From positions 28,220,819 to 28,284,818 of the forward strand of contig OY986439.1 of assembly GCA_963920525.1 (NCBI GenBank): a stretch of 64,000 nucleotides of DNA, written 5' to 3'. Source of the DNA: Dichetophora obliterata. Taxonomy: Eukaryota; Arthropoda; Insecta; Diptera; Sciomyzidae. The stretch's first letter is position 1. Each line of letters begins with the position of its first letter. The translations under genes and the position numbers were made by a program. Under the pieces are notes generated by a model. The model saw only the letters and a program-made list of their open reading frames with translations, ran no database searches and had not been told where the DNA came from. Below are positions 44,485-55,798 of the stretch, piece after piece.

Positions 44485-44830
44485 CTAGTATTCGTAAATT
44501 ACGTTAAAATGGCAGAACTGATGTTTAAGAAATTTTTCAGGGAAGCTGCCCAACAAAAAAGTGCTTCCGAAAGAAAGTAAAATGGAAGGGAAAGTCTTAA
44601 ATTCCATTCCTTCCACTTCCACACCCAGAAGGCATTCTTTTAGCATATGCATGTCATTGGGAGGAATGCTTTCCTTAGGCTTCTCTAGAAGTGCTTCCAG
44701 AATTTTTTCAATGGATGATTTATTTGAGCCCTTCAATAAAAGGATTCCCGTAGGTGTTTTCCAGAAAATCTCTAAGAAGGCATTCCATGGAATGAAATGG
44801 TTTTTGTGGTCAGGGGGGGCTTAAAAAATC
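44485..44830. other. Less AT-rich tract, open on both strands, unrecognised
   Basis: 44485-44736 (minus, 83 codons) and 44561-44824 (plus, 87 codons) are open, and the tract is richer in G/C than its surroundings. I recognise neither protein. It may be a coding remnant of an unknown element; strand cannot be decided. Confidence 0.3.
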
Positions 44831-45022
44831 CCATGGAAAATGTTCTTTTCCATGATTTTCTTGCAATTTTGGTGTTGGAAATTAGAAATGTTTGGGTTTT
44901 GTTGAGTGTTTACAAAAATATCACGTAAAATAACCCTTTTCCCTTTTTTACGGTATTTTGGTGTTGGAAGTAGGAAGTGGTTGGGTTTTGTTTGGAGGGT
45001 TTAAAAAATCCCACGGAAAATA
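44822..45022. repeat. Tandem repeat of about 88 bp
   Basis: ATTTTGGTGTTGGAA...GGTTTTGTT recurs at 44867 and 44954, and TTAAAAAATCCCA.GGAAAAT at 44821 and 45001, giving about 2.3 units. Confidence 0.8.
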
Positions 45023-45080
45023 TCTAAAACATATACTACAATTATACACAAATAAAATAATAAAAATAATAAAAAATAAA

Positions 45081-45405
45081 CTGGCCATTTCAGCCCTTGG
45101 AAGGACTTTGACCTAGCTTTTATTGATCAATTGTGTTGTGCGTGTTATTAAATGTTTGATCACAAATTACCGAGAACTCGACCTACGTGTTTTACGCCGA
45201 CTCCGAACGGCTTATGTTCTCAAGAAGCTTTACATGGCAATTTTTTACTCTCTGAGGTTTGCCATTGTCTGCAGAGAGATGACGACCGAACAGAAAAATT
45301 AATTCAATTGAAAAAATTTTCTGTCTGAGCTGGAATTGAACCCGGGCTACCGCGGTTCTTTAGCTTAGGGGCCACGCACTCTACCCACTAGGCTACGGCC
45401 GCCAC
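45081..45405 (-). mobile_element. tRNA-derived SINE family 2, copy 1
   Basis: On the minus strand the head has A box TAGCCTAGTGGG and a near-consensus B box GGGTTCAATTCC. The body matches 48189-48500 on the plus strand: ACAATGGCAAACCTCAGAGA, TGCCATGTAAAGCTTCTTGA, CAAACATTTAATAACAC, GTCAAAGTCCTT. It ends near TGGCCAG followed by TTTATTTTTTATTA. RNA polymerase III transcription and LINE-driven retroposition are inferred. Confidence 0.85.
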
Positions 45406-46001
45406 AACACAATTATACACAATTATTTCTTTTACTTTAATCTTATTACATTACGCTACCGCAAATTTTGTCTGGCGTAAAGCTTTTTAAGTACAAGTCC
45501 AATCTTAATAAATTTAGTATGGTTTAGTAGGGTTTGACCTGTAGATGTGCAAACTGGTCTTTTTAATTCATAAAAATTTCTATTTTTTAAGTTAAAGCGA
45601 GTTAAAGTTATCATATAATTGTTGATTTTATGTTGCTTTTTCTCATCTTAATTTCAGCATATGTCTAAAAATATTTGAGGTATTTAGCGCCACCTATCGA
45701 CTAATAGCTATGAAACTGTTATACTGACGAATAATCTTTTATAATTTCACAGCTAGACTGTGAATTGATATATTCAATATCAAAGTGAGTGATACTGGAA
45801 CGATTTCTTACAGTTGAAAAAAGATTTATAAACTGATGGTCGGAAAATTGTTTAATTTTTAAAAATTCACAAAAAAATTTAATAAGAAATTGGAAACTGG
45901 TAATGAAACATTTTTGTTCAAGCATTTTTCAACTGCAAATAAAAAAATATACTTACTCCTGTATATTTAAAATAAATTTTGGTATGAAATTATATATGCT
46001 T
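45406..46001. other. No recognised feature
   Basis: AT-rich; nothing supportable. Confidence 0.4.
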
Positions 46002-47323
46002 AAGCCTGGTTTTCACTAGGTCAGTTTTCAATCACAAATGTTGTCAATCTAATGAAAACGTATTGTCATTTACATTTGTTGTCATATATGACCACTGATT
46101 GTCATATAAAATCACAAATAAGTGAGAACAGATAGAATTTTGCTTGTCAATCAAAATATCGTTGTATGACAAGAAAAATCGAAATGCCAACATGTTGGCA
46201 TTTTGTGTCAGTTGTTGCCTACAAAAAATTTTGTTTTAATTATTTTTCATTTCGCTGCTGCCAAAGCTTTTTAAATAATATTTTTTTGATTGGTTTAAAA
46301 GGAAAAGTGCACTTAAACAGGGATTATCGCAGTGGCCGGTGTTGCTTCCAAGGGATTTGTTCCTGGACGCATTTTCGGCATTCGTGTTGTTACGGTCGCT
46401 TTGTCAGGAATTTGTCATTTGCGCGAATCTTGAACACGTATCTTGCGATGGAACGTGGCGAGGGTGTCTTTTGAACCAACAGCGGCCACTGTGATAATCT
46501 TTGTTTAAGTGCACTTTTGTTATTAATCTAATAAAATCAACAGTATTTTATAAATTACACCAAAAAGAAACATTTTCTAATAATCTCAAATATAAAACAT
46601 CAGCTGTTGATAAAAAAATCACAACTGAACAAACCGATGGCACTTCACAAATCATGATACAAAGAACTACAGATAAAGTATTGCGCATGTCCGCCATCTT
46701 TGCTATGACGTGCAAGGTGCTCCTTGGTTAAAACGTAGTCACAATTTATTCATAGGGTATAAAGATTTTAAAATGCCTACATTTTCTTATGAAAACTTGT
46801 TTTACTGATATGAAATAAATATTGTTATATAAAGCACATGTCCAAAATAAAGTAAATATATTTTTTAGTACTGTTTGTGAAGAAAAATTTGCATATTTTG
46901 TAGGGGTGCTTTTTCCCCTTTTTACCGATTTACACAAAAAGCGGCTACGTTGCTTGATGTGCTTGACAGAATTTTGACTGTTTGTTCGTTTTCATTTTGC
47001 TATCTTCGTCACTTTTCGACATTTTCTTTTGAATGTATTCATCAAGTGTCACATTTGACGAGCACCGATGACGAGGTGCGCAGTAAATTTTGTTTGTTGC
47101 GCCGGGAATACTTTACCTGTAGCTCTTTGTATCATGTTCACAAATAACATCGAAAGTGAAAACAGTATGCAATCAATTGACTTATAAATTCGACGTCAGT
47201 GGACATTCGATTTTATGTCAGTTTTTGGGTTTCAATGAAAACGCATTTGACGTCATATGGTCAAAATGCCTACTGACGTCAGTGATTGTTGTCATTGAAA
47301 TTGACTTAGTTAAAACCAGGCTT
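46002..47323. mobile_element. Terminal-inverted-repeat element, GCTTGGTTTT family, long copy (1.3 kb)
   Basis: Left end AAGCCTGGTTTTCACTAGGT (46002) is inverted at the right end (to 47323), with similarity over about 45 bp (GTCA.TTTCAATCACAA / TTGTCATTGAAATTGAC). The interior is rich in GTTGTCAT/ATGACAAC-type and TGACGTCA-type words near the ends. It carries a nested palindrome at 46303-46518. No transposase found. Confidence 0.75.
46303..46518. mobile_element. Nested palindromic MITE (216 bp)
   Basis: AAAAGTGCACTTAAACA at 46303 is inverted at the right end (to 46518), and the arms continue through GATTATC.CAGTGGCCG.TGTTG for about 43 bp. It lies inside the element 46002-47323. The interior is unusually GC-rich for the window. 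Confidence 0.8.
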
Positions 47324-47629
47324 TACATTATATAGTCATTGCGCGTGCAATACCGCGTATATTGCATACAAGCCAAAATTAATTTCATTTCAATTTTGAT
47401 CAGCTGAAAATATTTTCATAGTTTAAAATAAAATCTAGGTATGTTTGATTTTGGCGTTTTAACGCCACATGGGCTTACTAGTTAAATTTAAATGCTATTT
47501 GAATGTTTTTCGGAAGTAGTTTATGAGAATGCCTCTTTAAAGCACTTCTTGATAAGGCTAATTTGCGTATCACCCACTAACAAAACAAAAAAGGTATGGT
47601 GCCGTGCTGTAAGCCTTCAAAAAAAAAAA

Positions 47630-48082
47630 AGCGAAACGCTTCACCCCACCGCACCCTCTATATCGGACGGTTTTGATAGTAAAATACTAAAATTTAGTAA
47701 TTTTATTCAGATGGTTTATTCAACTGTCGGCAACGGTTCAAAACATAGGAGTGGTTGCACTATATTTACGCCCACTTATTCGAAATCAAGCCTATTCCGA
47801 AATTGAACAAGTTTTTATAGCGAAACTTGGTATGTAGGTATGTGCTCCAAGCATCGGCCACTATATATTTAAATGCTGCCACGCCCACTTTTACCACCGA
47901 CAAATCAATACAACTTCTATATATCAGACGATTTTGATCGTATACTACTAAAATTTAGTAATTTAGTTCATGTCTGAACCGATTTTCATAAAACTTTAGG
48001 AATTTATTAAACACATACCAAGGGTCTTGCATTGCGTTTGGCAACGGATGCGTGGCAGAAAAGCGATCGGTGTTTCAGCTAG
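47630..48082 (+). mobile_element. Helitron-like 3' part
   Basis: Contains the CACGCCCACTT and ACCGATTTTCATAAAACTTTAG words of the Helitron-like family and ends TGTTTCAGCTAG followed by T at 48082. The 5' start is not visible. Confidence 0.5.
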
Positions 48083-48188
48083 TGTTTTTATATATTAAAG
48101 TTGAATCTCTACAGCAACAATTACTACTAGGGCCAGCACGAAAACTTGGTTAAAAACAAATTTGAGACTATTTCGAAAACTAGTTAGT

Positions 48189-48500
48189 GGTGGCCGTAGC
48201 CTACTGGGTAGAGTGCGTGGCCCGTAAGTTTAAGAACAGTGATAGATCGGGTTCAATCTCCAGGTCAGACAAATGTTTTGATTAATATTTCTGTTTTGCC
48301 GCCATCTCTCTACAGACAATGGCAAACCTCAGAGAGTAAGAACTGCCATGTAAAGCTTCTTGAGAAAATAGGGCGTTCGTAGTTGGCATAAAACTCGTAG
48401 GTCCAGTTCTCGATCATTTGTGTGCAAACATTTAATAACACTCACATCACTATTGGTCAATAGAAGTTTGATCAAAGTCCTTTCAAAGGCTAAAATGGTC
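48189..48500 (+). mobile_element. tRNA-derived SINE family 2, copy 2
   Basis: Head: A box TAGCCTACTGGG (48195-48206); B box region GGGTTCAATCTCC with one extra base against consensus. The body matches copy 1 along its length (ACAATGGCAAACCTCAGAGA, CTGCCATGTAAAGCTTCTTG). It ends AAAATGGTCATAATTTTTT. Confidence 0.85.
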
Positions 48501-49441
48501 ATAATTTTTTATTTTTAGTTTGAGACTTGTTTAATAAACTATTTTATAACACTTTACAACAAACTACTTTAAAAATCGTATTTTTGTCTAATTTGTTTAA
48601 GATATACCAAACAGAAAAATCAAAAGATTTCATAACAATGAAATATTTCTTTGAAAAAATTATGACAAAAAATGGTTGTTATTGTTAATTGACTCCATAT
48701 TTAGCTTATTATCTCATTTATTAAAGTTCAAGAGCATCCTCACCAAAAAATTATTTAATTTAATCACCACTCAAGGCTCTAAGAAATGCTCACAACTGTC
48801 CAGAAGTGTCAAGACTACTTCATTTAAAAGGAGCGTTATGGTTCGAATAAAATTTGACCAAAAATTATTCGCAAATCACACCTACTTCGACACTGAAACA
48901 AGCCAAAAATAGCTGTTAATGAAAAATTCACGAAAACTCAGTAAATATTGTAAAATTAAAAAAAAAAATAGTCCAAAAGAAGGTTGCAAAGCATTAGCGA
49001 CTAATTAATAATTTTTTCTATGCCATATGCTTTTCTGCCAGTTGTTTTTGACAGCGATTAAGATATTTATGGCAAAAGTCAATGACAGAAAAATTAGTAA
49101 ACATCAGATCGTGGGCATAAGCGGCTTAAAAATATTTGATAAAATATGGCAACGCTATGATGTGTGTGTTTGTTCGTGGGGTTTGCTTTTTGCATATACC
49201 GTTGATTTATTTATGAGCTACTATTGTGAATGTCGTTGTTATGTCAAAGTTTATCGTGCTGTTGATGTTGGTTTTTGTTTTTCTACAATACAAAATATGC
49301 ATTCAACATAAAGTACTTACTCACTGGTAGTTGTGTGATTGTTCATGTTTGCTAGTCATATGTGCATTCGTCTTAACCCATAAATGCCTCAAGACAAAAT
49401 TTTGTTAAATTATAAAAATAAAACTAAGCAAGAGCTTATCG
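48501..49441. other. No recognised feature
   Basis: No supportable gene or repeat. The short open frames at 48676 and 49027 show no family resemblance. Confidence 0.4.
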
Positions 49442-50636
49442 ATGATTCCATATCAATTCGATCTTTTTTGAGCAAGATCTGACCTTTGTGTTTCCGATTT
49501 TTTGGAAACTTTGTAGGTTAGCAGTGCTTACTAAAATAACTAAAACTGTGTTTTTTTGCGAATTTTTTTTCAAAGTTATATACTGTGAAAATATTAAGAG
49601 AACATTAAAAAATTATAATTAGTGCATGTATTCAAATAGATGTAGTTTTGAAACCGTAAGTTGTACAGAAAAAAGTATTCATATGTTTTAAAGATCTTGA
49701 ATTTGTCTTTTTGGTGGTACATTTTTTTTGGAGCCTTTTTATGAAAAATTCTTTTTTTTACCTGAAATTTTCAATCACATTTTTCATAGCATTCGCAACA
49801 AATTTTTAACATTTTTAGTGTAGTGTTGAGTTAAGATATAAATTTTAAAGACTAATACGTAATTTTAGGTTGGAATTCTAACGATTGCTATTTTTAATGC
49901 ATTTTTCCAAAAATGCCTAGAAAATATTTCTTGTTTTTATACCGAAAATTCCATATATTCAAAAATATAAAAATACAAATGGAAGTTTTTAAAAATATAA
50001 AAAATAAAAAAATGTTTGGATTTACAAATTGTTGGCTTCATTTGAATACTAATGGATTTATTTGAATATAACATATATATTATTTTGGATGTTCAATGGT
50101 ATTAACATCAAAAAATGGAATTTTCGGTATAAAAATAGGAAATCTTTTATAGCCGTTTTTTTAAAAATTCGTTAAAAATAGCAGTCGTTGGAGTCCCAAC
50201 CTAAAATTTTGTGGTATCCTTTAAAATTTATGCCTTAACACGACACACTATTAAAGAGACAACAAATTTGTTGCGAAGGCTATAAAAAATGTGACTGAAA
50301 TTTTTAGGTAAAAAAAAAATTATTTATCATAAAAATGTTACAAAAAAAAAAATACACCAACAAAAAGACACATTCAAGGTCTTTAAAATATAGGAACATT
50401 TTTTTCTGTTTATCTTACGGTTTCAAAGTTACAGCTATTTGAATACAAGCACTAATTGTGTTTTTTAAGGTTTTCTTATATTTTTCACAGTGTATATCCT
50501 TAAAACAAAATTGTAAATCCAAAAAATAGTACGCAGATATAATACTGTTCAAGAGAACTATCCACCTAAGGAGTTTCATTATTTTGAAAAATAGCGATGT
50601 CAGAAACGTGGGCGATTTACATGGAATCACTGTTAT
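49442..50636. mobile_element. Foldback element with arms of about 500 bp
   Basis: 49442-50010 and 50095-50636 are inverted copies over nearly their whole length (about 80% by eye). Landmarks include GATTCCAT at both outer ends, TATACTGTGAAAA / TTTTCACAGTGTATA, GGTTTCAAAGTTAC, CACATTTTTCATAGC / GCTATAAAAAATGTG and TTAGGTTGG / CCAACCTAA. The spacer is about 85 bp. Outer ends read roughly CAGTGATTCCATGTAAATCG. Noncoding. Confidence 0.85.
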
Positions 50637-50639
50637 ATG

Positions 50640-51560
50640 TTAGACAAAATTAAGAGCAAATATATAATGGCATTACCGTAACACACTTCCAAAGTTCCAA
50701 ATTTGTTTCTGAACTTTTGAAACCCCAGCATATAACAAGAAAAATTTTAAAAATAAAACTAAATTTAATTTTACTCGTAAGTACATATTTTGACCACAAA
50801 ACGTGATTTTTTTCCACTTATTCGGAGTTTAGGAACTATTTTAAAAAACTTTTTGTTGCAAGCATTCACTCTAACAAAATTTCATGAAAATTAACCAAAA
50901 TTGCTGGCAACTGATCATTTAAGGTGGATTCATTGATCACCTTCAGCATGTTTTGCAAGTTTTTTATATGAAGTTTTAGCGCTTTACGCTCAGAGAGAAA
51001 ACTTGCCGCTTGTTCTTAAACTTGATTAATATTATTTTAATTCACACAAAAACTTTCTGGAGGTAGTCAGTGTATCGAGCTTTATTGTCGTTAAATCTCA
51101 TAGCGCAAAATTATAAATATTTCACGCTAGAAATGCGTGAATCCTTTCACCTACTATTATCTCTTTGGCGCTCTTGTAAAAATTCTCTTCTAAAATTATC
51201 TCTTTCCATCTTGTCTTCGCTTATAAAAAAACGCTAGAAATGCGTGGAGTGAGTTATTAAGCTTTGATAAATCTACTGTTTAAGTTTTATAAAATTTGAC
51301 ACTTGTCCAAATAAACTCTACGAAATTATATGACATTAAAGCAGAGGTTATTATTTAGGTCAAGCGTAACATCCGCTCGAATAGCGTAAACTATCGCTGC
51401 TGGTGCGTTTTTAGGACTTGAATGTCAAACAAAAGAAAATCAAAACGAGAGCGTGCTATGGTTGCTTTGGCAGCTGATGTAAAATGGAGCTATCAAAAAT
51501 GATTTTTTGTCAAAATATTAAGTTATTCTTAAGTTTTTTCCCATATTTTTTTTATTCTAA
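50640..51560. other. No clear feature
   Basis: The word CGCTAGAAATGCGTG occurs twice (51125 and 51231), similar in style to the 52-kb array. Otherwise nothing supportable. Confidence 0.4.
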
Positions 51561-51824
51561 CAGCCCTATTCTGGCAAATTAACAAATTTTTAACCAGTAT
51601 TTTGAATATTTCTATGTGTTTGTTGTTTTCAAAACAAAATTTAAAGCTGAAAAATCAAAATTTGTTAATGAAATTGTCAATAACTGAAAAGCAGTTGACA
51701 ATTTTTATCAAAATTGTTTATTTTTGAGCTTCAAATTTTGTTTTGAAATCAAAAAATTACAATAAACACATAGAAATATTCAAAATACTGGTTAACAATT
51801 TGTTAATTTGCCAGAATAGGGCTG
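51561..51824. mobile_element. Hairpin MITE, CAGCCCTATTCTGGCAA family, copy 1 (264 bp)
   Basis: Near-perfect inverted repeat along its length: CAGCCCTATTCTGGCAAATT at 51561 and its complement ending 51824, with further arms (ATATTTCTATGTGTTTGTTG). TAA flanks both sides (51558-51560 and 51825-51827), a possible 3-bp duplication. Copy 2 is at 55799. Confidence 0.9.
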
Positions 51825-52136
51825 TAACACAACACAATATTGAAAAAGAAAAATTTTGCTCGTTAAAAAAAAAAAGTTCGTTTTATGTTTTCTTTTGTTT
51901 GACGTTCGTCATCAGCAACTCATGAGAAAATAGGTTGTGTGCGCTTCTACCTGATAAATAGTTGTATCATGATAGAAAAAAGCTTACTAAATCGACGTCA
52001 GCGAATTGAATGTTGCCATCTCTATATTTTTCCTTATTAGCATCTCTTTATAGCATATAGGAAAAGTTAGCTCCACTTACGTCATCTAGCGGTAAAACAT
52101 GCGGATGTCGTAATCTTGTTTGTATCCTTCCTGCGC

Positions 52137-52990
52137 TGAAATAGTGTGAAAAAAAGAGAAAATATACATATTCTAGGACTCTCTGAGCGGAAACACGCTA
52201 AAATAGCGTGAAAAGTTAAGGGAATGTACATTTTTTAGGACTCTCTGAGCGAAAACACGCTGAAATAGCATGTAAAGTAAGGAAAATACACATTCCCGAG
52301 AAAAAATAAAAACTTTTTTAGCTAAGGCCAAACAGCGGCCGTACACGACCTAGCTTTAAATATATTTCTTGGCCGTACGAGGGTCCTACAAAGGTCTTTT
52401 GCAGGAATTTGTTGCGAAACAGCGGCCGTAAGGAGGCCGTTTTCAAATAATCTGGGCTGTACAACGGCCGTACATCGGCCGAGCAGTGATTTTTCTGCAA
52501 TGAAAAGCAGCTTTTCAATTAGAATTTCATGCGGAAATAAATTTATGTAAAGCTTTAAAAAAAAATCTTTTTATAAATTTTTTGTATTTAATTTATCTTT
52601 TTTCATTATCATTATTTGTAATCATTTAAAAAAATTTTACTGTTTTAATTGAAAATTTAATGGGCATTGTATTCAAACAACTAAATTTTTATACAATAAA
52701 TGTTTTGAGCCACATACAAGTGGCGATGATATTAACATCGCTGAGTGGCCGTACTGCGGCCGTTCGACGGCTGCACTGCGGCCATACAACTTAATTTAGG
52801 CCTTGTACGGCCGTTGTTTGACTCAACTTTTAGCCACTGGGCTTTTTGGATTATTTTTAGGCCATCTTTGACCCATGTGCAGTTGTGCAGCCCATGATCG
52901 ACCGCTGTTCGCCCGCTCATATTTTTACTCGGATATTTTAGCACTCTCTGAGTGAAAACACGCTAAAATAGCGTGAAAAGTAGAAAAAAT
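52137..52990. repeat. Tandem array of about 62-bp units, split by a MITE
   Basis: Units share CT(G/A)AAATAGCGTGAAAAG and GGACTCTCTGAGCG.AAACACG, at 52137, 52198 and 52260; the third unit is interrupted at 52296 and resumes after 52932 (GCACTCTCTGAGTGAAAACACG, then CTAAAATAGCGTG). About 3.5 units. Confidence 0.8.
52296..52932. mobile_element. CGGCCGTAC-rich MITE (637 bp)
   Basis: Ends CCGAG(A)AAAAATA and TATTTTTACTCGG are inverted. Inside each end, GGCCGTAC or CGGCCGTA-type words recur about ten times in both orientations (52337, 52372, 52425, 52464, 52748, 52806 and others), within larger inverted blocks. It interrupts one unit of the 62-bp array, which fixes its borders. Noncoding. Confidence 0.8.
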
Positions 52991-53821
52991 ATAATGTAGA
53001 GATAGAATAGAATTAAAAAAAACCGCTGCATAGCGTGATTTTTTTACAAAACTGCCAATAGATGTCGTGAAATTTCACAACATTTGTTGTATTGATTTTT
53101 CAATCAGTTTTTAGTGTCTTTTTTTAAAACTGCAATATTCAGAAAAATTCAGTTTTATTTTTATTTAACCATATTTAACCCTAATATTGTTTAATTACAA
53201 GAAATAGGTAAAAATAAATATTATTCTCGAGGTCAGCATGCGCTTGTTAACATATCCTCATTTTAAAAAAAATCTATTTTTACTTTTTTCCCCCTAGCAT
53301 CCGTTCCGTTCAATTGTGCATCGTGTGCTCTGCATTTTTATTTAAGGCTTTCTCTTATTTGCCCTAATAGTTAAAAATATCCAAAGATTGTTTTTAAAAT
53401 ACTATTGTACAGGAATTTGCATTTAAATTTATTTGTATTGTATTTAAAATACGGAAATACCTAATAGCATTTAAAAAATTAGATACAAACTTTACGATTA
53501 GCACAATTTGTGATGGTCGGAAATGGGTTTGTAGTGTCCACAATATAATATTTGGTTGTGCAAATAGCAAACCTTTAGTTAAACACTAGCTTCTAGTAAA
53601 ACAAAATTCATTTCAATTCTATGTTGCACTTCGGCAGACTCGTTCAACTCCAATGAATATCGAAAAAATAAGAAGCAACTAGAACAGACGCCAATCTTGC
53701 GAGAGTTAAAGGCTTGATCTAAAAATAGCTAATGCTTTAATGTAATATGATTAAATTGCCTATGAGAACGGTAAAGTTCTTATGAATTTTTTCGAACACG
53801 TGTCAAAATATATAAGACTTT
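52991..53821. other. No recognised feature
   Basis: AT-rich; nothing supportable. Confidence 0.4.
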
Positions 53822-53985
53822 AACAGTGGGTTGGTCACAGCTGAATCACTCAAGGCTACTGAAGAGGAAATGTAGCAATTTCCGAAACAAGCTGTCTAAT
53901 CTGCTGTGTGATTGACTTAACACAGAGTTGTTGTTGTTGCGTTCTTCAAACTTACTTGATCTTAAATGCTCACAATTACATTTAT
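53822..53985 (+). repeat. Penelope-type dispersed repeat, copy 2
   Basis: It matches the minus strand of 587-767, with the same order: ACAGTGGGTTG, hammerhead ribozyme, (GTT)n, ACTTGATC, GCTCACAAT. No protein-coding part is visible around it. Confidence 0.65.
53844..53913 (+). ncRNA. Type I hammerhead self-cleaving ribozyme, copy 2
   Basis: Core in order: CTGAAGA (53859-53865); helix II GGAAAT/ATTTCC, a perfect 6-bp stem (53866-53871 and 53878-53883) with G-C next to the core; GAAA (53884-53887); a tiny helix III C-A, loop AGC, T-G (53888-53894); cleavage triplet GTC (53894-53896), with cleavage predicted after 53896. Helix I: GGCTA pairs mostly with TAATC near the core, and AATCAC (53844-53849) pairs perfectly with GTGATT (53908-53913). 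All invariant hammerhead nucleotides are kept. The very short helix III is a known trait of Penelope-type hammerheads, which may act as dimers. Confidence 0.8.
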
Positions 53986-55798
53986 GTACAAATTCAAGGA
54001 ATAGATCATAAATTATTATCATATATAAAGTTTTCATAAACATTTTTCATGAACATTTAAGGTAATCACAAGGTCTTATAAAGGCAGATGTCATAAGTTG
54101 TAAGCATGAAAATTTAAAAGAATTATCATCTCAATAGCAACAGTTTTATTTCAACTCTGAATCAGCTGATACAAAATAAGCGAAAATAAATATTTGTTAT
54201 CCGTTTTGTGCGAAAAGCATATTTCAAACGATATAATTACTGACTCATGTAAATAAAACAATTTGTTTTGTGAAAAACTGCTGATTGATTATGAAACTAC
54301 AATAAACACACACTCTGAAAATTAATTTATAGGGACAAGGTTGCGGGAAATGAATTTTATTTGGGGTAATCGGAAGAAAGTTGCTACAACTGAAATTTGC
54401 TCAATGTAACCGGAATGATAAAAGCACAATTGATTTCTAATTACAGCGAATGATCGTTCCTCATTTCCAAATTTTTGTTCTGTGGAAATCCAATATGACA
54501 TGTTTGTTGCTTTAACCGCGTAATTATAATGATTTCAACTCCTCTTGCCATTATAAGAAACATAATTTGTCTGAGGTAACTAACCGAAGCCATTGCAGAC
54601 AAGCGAACAAAATGAGTTATTGTAACAACTACATTGTAAGTTATGTCACTAGAATTATTTTAACGTTGCAATCAAGTTTCGGAGGTTATTAAATTACTCG
54701 ATGGAACCCTTTAGGCTGGTCAATCTAAACAGTCAATCTTGCAACTGAAAGTTTGTCAAACCATCCGAATTGGCGAGTGAACCAGACATGCTTCCACAAA
54801 CATGAAGTTATGTAAGCGGACCTTAATCGCAAGACGCTTGTATTTCATTTCTCACAGTTGTTGCCACCAGTTCAATGCGTTTTGAGACAAAACATCAGAC
54901 TTTCAAAAAATGCGGATATACATATTTCAAACAATATAATAAACATTTTGAAACCTATGAATATTAAATATCAATTTAAATTTTGCAATTTTGTGTTAAA
55001 TTTTGTAGAGTTTTGTGACCTGTGGCTAGCCTGTGGTAACCCTAATGAAAATGAACAAAAAAAAAAAATACAATTTAAACTTTCCTGAAGAAAACAAGAC
55101 TATAAAAGCTTCGTTCGTGAATATCAAAGGTTTAATAATAAAAGAGAAAATAGTTATTTGCGTTGATTTATATGACAATGACGAACCGATGTTTGGCTTA
55201 GTAATTCATATTGTAATTTCTGACATCCAATATTTTATTTGTTATCGATTACTGGAGACATAATTTTTTAATATACATTTTTTTGCTTATTGAATTAAAA
55301 AAAGTTGAAACACATGTAGTTCTTAATGTGGAAACTATTAACTTTGTTTCACACTTCAAATATTTCCTTATGATTTAATGGTAATGCATTTGTTGTTTGG
55401 CATTATTAATTGCTTTTTATATGTCTGAGGCACTATCTTAAACCATGTGATAATAATCAACTGGCTAATAATTGATTTACTTGTTCTTTTCGGGTTGTTC
55501 ATAAAACTATGAGCGAAGTGCTTTCAACGGAGTGCTACAATCAAGGCTATTGAAAACCAGGTAGCTTAGGTGATCACCCTTTCAAAAGTTATCAGCAATC
55601 GACTTAGTTGGTAGGGCACTAATTCGGTTGCGATAGTGGACTTAATTCTCCGTGTGTAGTTTCTAGGTTTAAGCACTAATTGTTTTAGTATTTTTTAGAT
55701 AGAAGGCAACATCAACATTTTTACACTTCTGCACGAAGGTAAATAATATTCTTATATTAAGCAAATATTTTGCTTGATAAAAGAAAATTTAAAATTAG
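53986..55798. other. No recognised feature
   Basis: AT-rich. A tRNA-like A box at 55601-55611 lacks a convincing B box and is not called. Confidence 0.4.

Noticed and set aside
55571..55680. tRNA-like SINE head
   Set aside because: An A-box-like word is present (55601-55611) but the B box is not convincing and no second copy was found.
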